Shown: piece after piece, positions 1-5,727 of the stretch
How positions within the stretch are numbered: the first letter of the stretch is position 1
Layout: each line of letters opens with the position of its first letter
Assembly (NCBI GenBank): GCA_015494815.1
Contig: WGAK01000156.1
Span: 1 to 5,772 of the forward strand
Direction: 5' to 3'
DNA: 5,772 nt
DNA from: Anaerolineales bacterium
GTDB taxonomy: Bacteria; Chloroflexota; Anaerolineae; Anaerolineales; DRMV01
Notes under the pieces: model-generated
What the model was told of the DNA's origin: nothing
What the model saw: only the letters and a program-made list of their open reading frames with translations
Database searches by the model: none
Program-made: the position numbers and the translations under genes

Positions 1-2
1 AT

Positions 3-458
3 CGTCTGACCGACCCCGCGCACCCGCTGGAAGTGGCGCAGGTGAGCGACGACGAGGTCAACAAGGTCGCCAAGTACCTGTATTGCCCCGTGTGTGAGAA
101 CATCCCCCTGGACACCTGCGGCACCGAGGCCTGTTCGCGCTGGCGTGAGGACATTCGGCGGATGCTGGCGGAGGGCTACAGCCGCAACGAGATTATCGAG
201 GACTTCGTCACCCGCTACGGCGACCGGGTGCGGGCCGAGCCGCCGCCCGAAGGTCTGCACCTGCTGGTCTATGTGCTGCCGCCAGTGCTGTTGGTGCTGG
301 GCGTGGCCGTGCTGTATCGCACCGTGCGGGCCTGGATGGCTGCCGGCGCGGAAGCGGCTCAGGCCGAGGCCACGCTGCGCGCCGCGGTCGCTGGTGACCC
401 GGCCGATGACCTCGACGAAGCCTACATCCGCCGCCTGGAAGAGGAACTCGAACGATGA
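3..458 (+). CDS. ccmH: CcmH-family cytochrome c maturation protein, 5'-truncated
   Basis: This protein is an extracytoplasmic thiol-disulfide factor that reduces the CXXCH cysteines of apocytochrome c before heme ligation. The frame is open from base 3, so the true start and signal peptide lie left of the window. The GTG at 33 is probably only an internal codon. The visible part reads LYCPVC at bases 78-95, the CcmH redox motif (family consensus LRCPVCQ). It continues with a typical helical bundle (RRMLAEGYS, then the RYGDRV motif) and one membrane helix at about bases 255-320, ending in a short acidic cytoplasmic tail. Two further cysteines at bases 117-119 and 132-134 give a CxxC-x7-C-x4-C pattern that the classical proteobacterial family lacks. 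The stop overlaps the next ATG (ATGA, 455-458), which points to translational coupling with the thioredoxin gene. The family call is firm; the role of the second cysteine pair is unknown. Confidence 0.9.
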   Translation, partial: RLTDPAHPLEVAQVSDDEVNKVAKYLYCPVCENIPLDTCGTEACSRWREDIRRMLAEGYSRNEIIEDFVTRYGDRVRAEPPPEGLHLLVYVLPPVLLVLGVAVLYRTVRAWMAAGAEAAQAEATLRAAVAGDPADDLDEAYIRRLEEELER

Positions 459-1090
459 CCCAGGAGCCCCCCATGCCGACCCCTGCGAATTTGTCCCCCG
501 ATGCGTCTGCCCGGCTCGCGGGCGACACCGCGGCCGAGGCCCCGCCCGGCCGGTCCCGGCGTACCATCCCCCGGTGGGCCTGGCTGGTGCTGGCCGTGCT
601 GGCCGTGCTGTTGGCCCTGCTGGGCACCAAACTGCGCAAGGGCGAGCGCCTGCAAGTGGGCGATGTGCCGCCCGCCGACCTGACCCTGACCTCCTTCGAG
701 GGCCAGGTCTACACCCTGGGCGACCTGAAGGGCAAAGTGGTGCTCATCAACTTCTGGGCCTCGTGGTGCACCACCTGCAAATACGAGGCCGCGGAACTGG
801 AGCGGGCCTGGCGTTATTACAGCAGCCAGCGCGACGATGTGCTCTTCTTGGGCGTGGACTATGTGGACACCGAGGAAGAGGCCCTGCAGTGGATTGCCTT
901 TTACGACATCACTTACCCCAACGGCCCCGACCTGGGCACCCGCTGGGCGCAAACCTTCGGCATTCGCGGGGTGCCCGAGACCTATGTGTTGGACAAGACG
1001 GGGCGCATCGCGGCGTTGAAGATTGGCCCTTACGAATCGTTCAATGAAATCACCGCTCATGTGGAACAGGCCTTGCAGGCTGCGCCCTGA
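455..1090 (+). CDS. ccmG: CcmG/ResA-like membrane-anchored thioredoxin
   Basis: This 211-residue protein is a periplasm-facing thiol-disulfide oxidoreductase expected to pass electrons to CcmH or apocytochrome c. It has a 40-residue Pro/Ala-rich cytoplasmic N-terminus, a basic patch (RSRR, 33-36), one membrane helix (about 41-57) and a TlpA/ResA-like thioredoxin fold. The active site is WASWCTTCK, with cysteines 105 and 108. The cis-proline is Pro174 in GVPETYVLD, followed by the usual DKTGRI strand. The CXXC dipeptide is Thr-Thr, and the proline common in this family (CxPC) is absent. The ATG at 455 overlaps the ccmH stop and follows GAGGAA at 441-446. An alternative ATG at 473 (Met7) follows CAGGAG and cannot be excluded. 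CcmH immediately upstream and CcmA/CcmB downstream favour a cytochrome c maturation role over a general TlpA-type reductase. Confidence 0.88.
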   Translation: MTQEPPMPTPANLSPDASARLAGDTAAEAPPGRSRRTIPRWAWLVLAVLAVLLALLGTKLRKGERLQVGDVPPADLTLTSFEGQVYTLGDLKGKVVLINFWASWCTTCKYEAAELERAWRYYSSQRDDVLFLGVDYVDTEEEALQWIAFYDITYPNGPDLGTRWAQTFGIRGVPETYVLDKTGRIAALKIGPYESFNEITAHVEQALQAAP

Positions 1091-1118
1091 GCCATAGGCC
1101 CCGCGGAGGAGTACGACG

Positions 1119-1748
1119 ATGCCCGTTTGGCTGTGGTTGTTGGTGTGGATTTTGCTCTTTGCGGCCGGCGCCGCGTGGTATGTGCTGACGCCTGTGCTGC
1201 GACGCCAGGGCGCGGCCGTGAGCGAGGCCGAGCGTCGCCGGTCGGAATTGCTGGCCCGCCGTGAGACCATCCTGACCGCTTTGCGCGAGTTGGATTTGGA
1301 CTACGCGGTAGGCAAGTTGCCCGATGACCTCTATCAAGCGCAGCGCCGCGCGCTGTTGCGCGAGGGCGCGCAAGTGCTCAAGGCCCTGGACGCGGTGGAA
1401 CAGCAGTTGGGCCACGCGACCCCCGCGGCCGAGACCGCGACCAACGCCCGGCTGGAGGCCTTGCTGGAGCAGCGCCGTCGCGAACGTGCCCGCGCCGCCC
1501 ACGCGGAGCAGGCCGCGGCCGGGGGCATTGCCTCACCGCGCACGCCCGCGACCACGCCCGAAGCCGTGGACGACCTGGTCGAGTCGTTGCTGCTGGCCCG
1601 CCGCCGCCAGCAACGCACCCGCTTCGCGGGCTTTTGCCCCCATTGTGGCGCGCCCTATCAGGCCAACGACAGGTTTTGCGGCAAATGCGGCCGTCCGCTT
1701 CACGACGGCGCGGGGCGCCGCAAGCGCCGCAGTCGGACCAAATCGTAA
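1119..1748 (+). CDS. CcmI-like membrane protein with C-terminal zinc ribbon
   Basis: This 209-residue protein starts with a single N-terminal membrane helix (about 4-24) ending in LRR. A cytoplasmic helical stretch follows (about 35-90) containing LRELDLDYAVGKLPDD and YQAQRR. This layout (helix, then E/LD-rich segment, then GKL..D.Y...R) resembles the N-terminal part of CcmI, which in System I organisms helps bring apocytochrome to CcmF/CcmH. It also resembles generic SHOCT-type hairpins. An Arg/Ala-rich coiled-coil-like region (about 110-165) leads to a zinc ribbon: CPHC (Cys173, Cys176), ten residues, then CGKC (Cys187, Cys190), and a basic tail. The TPR domain of proteobacterial CcmI is missing. 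The start is supported by GGAGGA at 1105-1110, eight bases upstream. The CcmI-like role is inferred from position and the N-terminal layout. An unrelated zinc-ribbon membrane protein is the alternative. Confidence 0.75.
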   Translation: MPVWLWLLVWILLFAAGAAWYVLTPVLRRQGAAVSEAERRRSELLARRETILTALRELDLDYAVGKLPDDLYQAQRRALLREGAQVLKALDAVEQQLGHATPAAETATNARLEALLEQRRRERARAAHAEQAAAGGIASPRTPATTPEAVDDLVESLLLARRRQQRTRFAGFCPHCGAPYQANDRFCGKCGRPLHDGAGRRKRRSRTKS

Positions 1749-1753
1749 CGCCC

Positions 1754-1788
1754 ATGCCGCCCGCCCACCGCGGGCGTTGCCGTGGCAT
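1754..1788 (+). other. GC-rich intergenic hairpin upstream of cytochrome gene
   Basis: The 64-base gap between the zinc-ribbon gene and the cytochrome gene contains a perfect 7-bp stem: CGCCCGC at 1758-1764, loop CCACC, GCGGGCG at 1770-1776. It is flanked by the matching arms ATGCC (1754-1758) and GGCAT (1784-1788), which could close a longer, bulged stem. Only a short TTT run follows at 1790-1792. It could act as an attenuator, a partial terminator or an RNA processing/stability element inside the operon. In DNA this GC-rich, chance pairing is possible. Confidence 0.4.
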
Positions 1789-1798
1789 CTTTCCCCCC

Positions 1799-1805
1799 GA
1801 GGTGG
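1799..1805 (+). promoter_or_regulatory. Ribosome binding site of the cytochrome lipoprotein gene
   Basis: GAGGTGG lies seven bases before the ATG at 1813. It fixes the start there, although the same frame stays open back to about 1324. Translation from 1813 gives a clean lipoprotein signal peptide. The upstream extension would be Arg/Pro-rich nonsense overlapping the zinc-ribbon gene. Confidence 0.75.
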
Positions 1806-1812
1806 AACCCCC

Positions 1813-4008
1813 ATGCGAACATTGTGGACCCTTGCGCGTCGAACGGGGCCGGTGCTGTGGGCGCTGGCCCTGCTGCTGATGGCCGGTTGCGTCTCCTTCG
1901 CGGAGGATGTGACCCCACCCCCCGGCTGGCAACCTACGCCCTTGCCGCCTACGCCCGATCTGAGCCGTCTATTTCCGCAACAGCCGCCGGACCCCGAGCG
2001 CGGCCAGGCCATCTACGCCGTCAAGTGCGCGGCCTGCCACGGCCCCCAGGGCCACGGCGACGGCCCTCAGGCCGAGAACCTCTCCGTCATCCCGGCCAAT
2101 CTGACCGCGCCCGAGGTGTTGCAGCAGGCTGTGCCGCAAGACTGGTTCCTCACCATTAGCAACGGCAAACTGGACCGCTTTATGCCGCCCTTCAAGGGCT
2201 CGCTGAGCGAGCAAGAGCGCTGGGATGTCATCGCGTATTTGTACACGCTGGGCACGCCGCCGTATGTGCTGGAGCAGGGGCAGGCCGTGTATGCCGCGCA
2301 ATGCGCAGCCTGTCACGGCCCCACGGCTCAGGGCGATGGTCCGGACGCTCCCGCGGGCCTGGCTCCCTTGGGGCAGGACATGCTGGCCCGCATCAGCGAC
2401 GCGGAGATAGGTGCCTTCTTGCTGGAGCATCATGACCCCGCGTTCGGCGACCTGGACGCGGATGCGCTGCAGGCTGTGGTGCGCTACACGCGCTTGCTGC
2501 GCACCGCACGGCCGCCCGTGGCGCCCACGGCCACCGCCACCGCGGAGCCGACCGCCACGGCTACCGCCACTTTGCCCGCGGCCACGGCCACCCCCGCAGA
2601 GGGCACGCCCGCAGCCACGGACGAAGCCGCATCCACCGGCACACCCGCGGCCGCCGCGGGGGCCGAGGCCACGGCCACGGCCGAGACCCCGGCCGCACCG
2701 GAGGCGTCCCCCACCGCCGCAGCAACGCCGACCCCCGCGGCCAGCCCCACGCCGACGCCCGAGGGCATGTTCATTGTCACCGTCACGGGGCGGGTGGTGC
2801 ACGGCGAAGACAAGCCCGTGCCGCCCGATTTGACCGTCACCCTGCATGGGTTCGACAACTTCGACGAGGTGCTGACCCTGGAAGGCACCGTGGCCGAAGA
2901 CGGCACCTTCCGCTTCGAGGATGTGCCGGCCCTGCCGCACCGGGTTTTCCTGGCCACGGTGGATTATCAGGACTTGACCTATGTCTCGGATGTGGTCACC
3001 GTGGTGCCCCCCGACGACACCGCGGTGGATTTGACCGTCAAGATTTACGACACCACCACCGACACGGCCACGCTGCGCTTCCAGGGCTTGCACATTTTCG
3101 TGGACTTCCAGGGCGACACCATTCGCGTGGCCGAGTTGTATTTGCTGCAAAACACGGGCACTCAGACCGTGATTGCGCCCGAAGACGGTGCGGGGGTGGT
3201 GCGCTATTACCTGCCGCCGCAGGCCACCAACTTGCAGTTCGAGCAAGGGCAGGGCGAGTTGGGCGACCGCTTCATCGAGACCGAAGACGGCTTCGAAGAC
3301 ACCTTCGCGGTGCCTCCGGGGCAGTTCCAGGTGCTCTTTGCCTACGAGTTGCCGTATCCTGAGCAGCAGGCCACGATTCAGCACGCGGTGAGCCTGCCCG
3401 TGGACACCTTCGCGGTGCTGGTGCCGGCCGAGGGCGTGACCGTGGAGGGCTCGGGCCTGACGCCGGGCGAGGTGCAGGATGTGCAGGGCATGCAAGTGCG
3501 CATCTACCAGGGCCCTTCGCTGGCGGCCGGTGATAGCATCGAAGTGCGCCTGAGCGGCTATCCCAAAGAGGTGGCCGGCGGCACCATCGAGGAGGCCGAG
3601 CCCGCGGTGCCCGGCCTGGGCAATCTGGATTCGCAATGGCTGCTCATCGGCGGCCTGGTGCTGCTGGGTCTGGCCCTGGTGGGTGGGGGCTGGTGGATGT
3701 ATCGGCGGGCCGGCGCGGAAGAGGAAGGCGATGTCGAGGCCCTCGCGGAGGCCCCCGTTGCCGCGCCCGCGCCTGCGGATGACGACGACGCGTCCGCCAT
3801 CCCCGCGGCGCTGCGGGACGACCCCGACGCGCTGATGGATGCGATTCTGGCCCTGGACGACCTGCACAAGGCCGGTAAAATTGCGGACGAGGTCTATCAG
3901 GCCCGGCGCGCGGCCTACAAGGCTCATCTGGCCCGCCTCTTGGCGCGGGCCCAGGGGCAGGCGTCGGCCGCGGCCGACCACGACGAGACGACCGGGGACG
4001 CGGCATGA
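1813..4008 (+). CDS. Diheme cytochrome c lipoprotein with beta domains, membrane helix and cytoplasmic tail
   Basis: This is a 731-residue composite protein. Residues 1-26 are a lipoprotein signal peptide with lipobox MAGC and lipidated Cys26. Two class-I cytochrome c domains follow. The first spans about 60-147, with CAACH at 72-76 and ligand Met124 in FMPPF. The second spans about 153-230, with CAACH at 164-168. Residues 234-318 are a Thr/Ala/Pro linker. Residues 319-412 look like a carboxypeptidase-regulatory-type beta sandwich (VTGRVV, then EDGTFRFEDVP). Residues 413-595 form another beta-rich region that I do not recognise by name. A membrane helix (609-630) is followed by RR and a cytoplasmic tail of about 100 residues. 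The heme domains would be anchored outside at both ends. In domain 2 the usual ligand Met is replaced by Asp208 after His206-His207. The tail (674-701) resembles a segment of the upstream zinc-ribbon protein. The stop overlaps ccmA (ATGA). It may be an electron-transfer partner or accessory of the maturation machinery; its function is unproven. Confidence 0.85.
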   Translation: MRTLWTLARRTGPVLWALALLLMAGCVSFAEDVTPPPGWQPTPLPPTPDLSRLFPQQPPDPERGQAIYAVKCAACHGPQGHGDGPQAENLSVIPANLTAPEVLQQAVPQDWFLTISNGKLDRFMPPFKGSLSEQERWDVIAYLYTLGTPPYVLEQGQAVYAAQCAACHGPTAQGDGPDAPAGLAPLGQDMLARISDAEIGAFLLEHHDPAFGDLDADALQAVVRYTRLLRTARPPVAPTATATAEPTATATATLPAATATPAEGTPAATDEAASTGTPAAAAGAEATATAETPAAPEASPTAAATPTPAASPTPTPEGMFIVTVTGRVVHGEDKPVPPDLTVTLHGFDNFDEVLTLEGTVAEDGTFRFEDVPALPHRVFLATVDYQDLTYVSDVVTVVPPDDTAVDLTVKIYDTTTDTATLRFQGLHIFVDFQGDTIRVAELYLLQNTGTQTVIAPEDGAGVVRYYLPPQATNLQFEQGQGELGDRFIETEDGFEDTFAVPPGQFQVLFAYELPYPEQQATIQHAVSLPVDTFAVLVPAEGVTVEGSGLTPGEVQDVQGMQVRIYQGPSLAAGDSIEVRLSGYPKEVAGGTIEEAEPAVPGLGNLDSQWLLIGGLVLLGLALVGGGWWMYRRAGAEEEGDVEALAEAPVAAPAPADDDDASAIPAALRDDPDALMDAILALDDLHKAGKIADEVYQARRAAYKAHLARLLARAQGQASAAADHDETTGDAA
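2512..2766 (+). repeat. Low-complexity Thr/Ala/Pro-coding tract
   Basis: These 255 bases inside the cytochrome gene encode a linker almost entirely of Ala, Thr, Pro, Glu and Ser, built from degenerate GCCACG/GCCACC and CCGACG-like units. It separates the heme domains from the beta-rich part, probably as an extended, flexible extracytoplasmic spacer. Such a tract is prone to slippage, so its length may vary between relatives. No regular unit length is kept. Confidence 0.8.
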
Positions 4009-4745
4009 GTTCGCACGCGCAGGTGGCGCCCATGATTCAGGTGCGCGGGCTGGTCAAGCGCTTTGGCCTGCGGGCCGTGCTGCGCGGGGTGGATTTGACG
4101 GTGCACGCCGGCGAATTCGTCGCCCTGCTGGGGCCCAACGGCGCGGGCAAGACCACCCTGTTGCGCATCCTGGCGACCCTGAGCCGCCCCACCCGCGGGG
4201 AAGTGCGCCTGGCCGGGTATCGGTTGCCCGGCCAGGCCAGCCAGGCCCGCCGTTATCTGGGTCTGGTGAGCCATCAGCCGTTGCTGTACGGCGACTTGAG
4301 CGCGGCGCAAAACCTGCGTTTCTACGCTCGCCTGTACGGCGTGCCCGATGCCGAGGCCCGGCTGGAGACTTTGCTGCGGCGGGTGGGGCTGTATGCCCGG
4401 CGCCGCGACCTGGTGCGCACCTTTTCGCGCGGCATGCAGCAGCGCCTGGCCATCGCGCGGGCGCTGCTGCACGACCCGGCCCTGCTGCTGCTGGACGAGC
4501 CGTATACGGGCCTGGACCAGGACGCCGCGGCCCGGCTGGATGACCTGTTGCAGACCATCGCCGCGGAGGGGCGTACCGTGCTGATGGCGTCCCACAACCT
4601 GCCGCGGGTGGCCGCGTTGGCCTCGCGCTTCGTGGTGCTCACCCGCGGGCGCATTGCGGCTTCGATGCCGCGCGCGGCCATTTCGGACCGCGACCTGTTG
4701 GATTTCTATCGCGCCACGGTGATGCGCCCGGCGCCCGCGTCTTGA
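4005..4745 (+). CDS. ccmA: CcmA, ATP-binding subunit of the System I heme ABC complex
   Basis: This 246-residue protein is a cytoplasmic ABC ATPase that powers the CcmABCD complex, which releases holo-CcmE for heme delivery. All nucleotide-binding motifs are intact: Walker A GPNGAGKT (43-50), a Q-loop region at SHQPLLYGD, signature FSRGMQQR (140-147), Walker B LLLLDEP (Asp164, Glu165) and the H-loop His197 in MASHN. The signature is FSRGM rather than LSGGQ. The length is a little above the roughly 205-residue E. coli protein. The ATG at 4005 overlaps the cytochrome stop. A second ATG at 4032 (Met10) has its own AGGTGG and gives the usual short N-terminus before IQVRGLVKRFG, so either start is possible. 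The ABC motifs alone would fit any transporter; the CcmB gene 21 bases downstream and the ccm genes upstream make this CcmA. Confidence 0.92.
   Translation: MSSHAQVAPMIQVRGLVKRFGLRAVLRGVDLTVHAGEFVALLGPNGAGKTTLLRILATLSRPTRGEVRLAGYRLPGQASQARRYLGLVSHQPLLYGDLSAAQNLRFYARLYGVPDAEARLETLLRRVGLYARRRDLVRTFSRGMQQRLAIARALLHDPALLLLDEPYTGLDQDAAARLDDLLQTIAAEGRTVLMASHNLPRVAALASRFVVLTRGRIAASMPRAAISDRDLLDFYRATVMRPAPAS
4021..4026 (+). promoter_or_regulatory. Competing ribosome binding site within 5' end of ccmA
   Basis: AGGTGG stands five bases before the in-frame ATG at 4032. It matches the ribosome better than the GGGGA (3994-3998) ahead of the ATGA overlap at 4005. CcmA may therefore start at 4032 or at both sites. 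Confidence 0.4.
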
Positions 4746-4754
4746 GATTCTGCC

Positions 4755-4764
4755 GGAGGGAGGG
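4755..4764 (+). promoter_or_regulatory. Strong ribosome binding site of ccmB
   Basis: GGAGGGAGGG lies just before the ATG at 4767 and holds two overlapping purine-rich matches to the anti-Shine-Dalgarno sequence. It is the strongest in the operon, and ccmB is separated from ccmA by 21 bases rather than overlapping it. Confidence 0.7.
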
Positions 4765-4766
4765 TT

Positions 4767-5489
4767 ATGTCCACCGCGCCCCTCGATACCCGGCCGCGCG
4801 CAGAGGCGCGGCCCCAAACCGCCCTGTGGCGGGCCGTGCTGGCCATCGTGTGGAAAGACCTGGCCTCGGAGTGGCGCAGCCGCGAGTTGCTGTCGAGCAT
4901 GATGGTGTTCGCGCTGGCCGTGCTCTTCATCTTCAATTTCGCGTTGGAACTGGACGCCCGCACCCGCACCGAGGTCATCGGGGGGATGCTGTGGAGCACC
5001 TTCACCTTCGCCGGCACCTTAGGGTTGAACCGCTCGATGGCGGCCGAAAAAGATCGCGGCGCGCTGGACGGCCTGCTGCTGGCGCCGATGGACCGCAGCG
5101 CGATTTACCTGGGCAAAGTGCTTGCCAACTGGCTGTTCATGTTGGCGATGGCCGGCCTGGTGTTGCCTTTGGTCAGCATGCTTTACAACCAGAACCTGTT
5201 CCGTCTGGGCCTGCTGGGGGTGATTGTGCTGGGCTCCTTGGGCTATGTCGCGGTGGGGACCCTGCTGGCGGCGATGGCCGTGCAGGCGCGCACGCGCGAC
5301 ATGCTGCTGCCCATCCTGCTGTTGCCTTTGGTGCTGCCGGTGCTCATCCCTGCGGTGCGGGCCAGCATGGGCTTCCTGCGTGACCTGCCGTGGGCGGACT
5401 TCGCCAGTTCGGTGCATTTGCTGGTGACCACCGACATCATCTTCCTGGCAGTGGGCTATATGTTGTTTGACGCGGTCATGGCCGAGTAA
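4767..5489 (+). CDS. ccmB: CcmB, membrane subunit of the System I heme ABC complex
   Basis: This 240-residue integral membrane protein pairs with CcmA in the heme-handling ABC complex. After a polar N-terminus of about 20 residues comes the amphipathic segment VWKDLASEWRSRELL, characteristic of CcmB, with the coupling-helix-like region. Six membrane helices are visible at about 45-61, 70-90, 118-139, 147-172, 180-198 and 217-236. The loop RSMAAEKDRGALDGLLLAPM (89-108) matches the conserved CcmB loop (E-x-E/K...GAL..L...P). The length is slightly above the roughly 220 residues usual for the family, because of the N-terminal extension. The codons and GC bias match its neighbours. The gene closes the tightly packed part of the operon. 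A structured spacer follows, so it may be the last gene of the transcript, or the downstream frame may continue the operon. Confidence 0.92.
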   Translation: MSTAPLDTRPRAEARPQTALWRAVLAIVWKDLASEWRSRELLSSMMVFALAVLFIFNFALELDARTRTEVIGGMLWSTFTFAGTLGLNRSMAAEKDRGALDGLLLAPMDRSAIYLGKVLANWLFMLAMAGLVLPLVSMLYNQNLFRLGLLGVIVLGSLGYVAVGTLLAAMAVQARTRDMLLPILLLPLVLPVLIPAVRASMGFLRDLPWADFASSVHLLVTTDIIFLAVGYMLFDAVMAE

Positions 5490-5500
5490 GGGGGCCATGC

Positions 5501-5527
5501 CGTCGCGCTCGGGGGCGCTCCGCGACG
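5501..5527 (+). terminator. Possible 3' hairpin after ccmB
   Basis: CGTCGCG (5501-5507) and CGCGACG (5521-5527) form a perfect 7-bp GC-rich stem with a 13-base loop, starting 11 bases after the ccmB stop. No T-run follows, so it is not a classical intrinsic terminator. It could be a factor-dependent end or a 3' stability element. Confidence 0.35.
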
Positions 5528-5556
5528 CCGAACTGCGTATAGCCAAGACCTAACAG

Positions 5557-5611
5557 CCAACTTCCAGCCTCCAACCCACCAACAACCAACCCCCAACCTC
5601 CAACTTCCAAA
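5557..5611. repeat. G-free, CCAAC-type degenerate tandem tract
   Basis: The spacer changes abruptly to C, A and a few T. There is no G at all from 5568 to 5611 on the + strand, in a window otherwise rich in G. Degenerate units CCAAC, CCTCCAAC and CCAACTTCC recur, and the 10-mer CCAACTTCCA occurs exactly at 5557-5566 and 5600-5609. The opposite strand is a GT-rich run with repeated GG, GGG and GGGGG blocks. It does not look like coding sequence on either strand. Confidence 0.7.
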
Positions 5612-5652
5612 GAAAAACACCAGGGTGTGTCCCAAGTTGGTGGGAAGGTCAG

Positions 5653-5695
5653 AGAGCCTGGCTCATAAGGGCCCAGGCCTCTGCCCATGCCTTTT
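5653..5695 (+). terminator. Possible hairpin with short T-run in spacer
   Basis: AGAGCCTGG (5653-5661) can pair with CCAGG (5673-5677) and CTCT (5679-5682), leaving one bulged C and an 11-base loop. TTTT follows at 5692-5695, ten bases past the stem. The distance and short T-run make a true intrinsic terminator uncertain. It may separate the ccm operon from the frame starting at 5728. Confidence 0.3.
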
Positions 5696-5716
5696 GGCCA
5701 CCCATCCCCGCACTCC

Positions 5717-5722
5717 GGAGGG
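5717..5722 (+). promoter_or_regulatory. Ribosome binding site of the downstream frame
   Basis: GGAGGG stands five bases before the ATG at 5728. It is the main reason to call a new gene at the right edge, since only 15 codons are visible. Confidence 0.55.
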
Positions 5723-5727
5723 CTAAC

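Noticed and set aside
33..35. GTG at 33 as the true start of ccmH
   Set aside because: The frame is open to the left edge, no ribosome binding site precedes it, and CcmH needs an N-terminal signal peptide that this start would lack.
94..1047. 317-codon open frame on the + strand across ccmH and ccmG
   Set aside because: It is out of frame with two clearly recognised genes, and its product is Arg/Pro/Cys-rich with no domain. It is a GC-driven shadow.
1324..1812. Upstream extension of the cytochrome reading frame
   Set aside because: It overlaps the zinc-ribbon gene and encodes an Arg/Ala/Pro-rich stretch. The lipoprotein signal peptide and ribosome binding site place the start at 1813.
2512..2766. 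Possible CRISPR-like or regulatory tandem array
   Set aside because: The repeats are irregular, in frame and encode a continuous Ala/Thr/Pro linker. There are no constant repeats with unique spacers.
1969..3981. 670-codon open frame on the - strand
   Set aside because: It is a shadow of the cytochrome gene created by high GC. It lacks a ribosome binding site and recognisable domains, and its product is His/Gly/Arg-rich, while the + strand shows CAACH motifs and a lipobox.
5476..5688. 70-codon open frame on the - strand across the spacer (product with repeated VGG/LG segments)
   Set aside because: Its Gly/Leu/Trp repeats are just the translation of the GT-rich complement of the CCAAC tract, and no ribosome binding site or homologous domain is seen.
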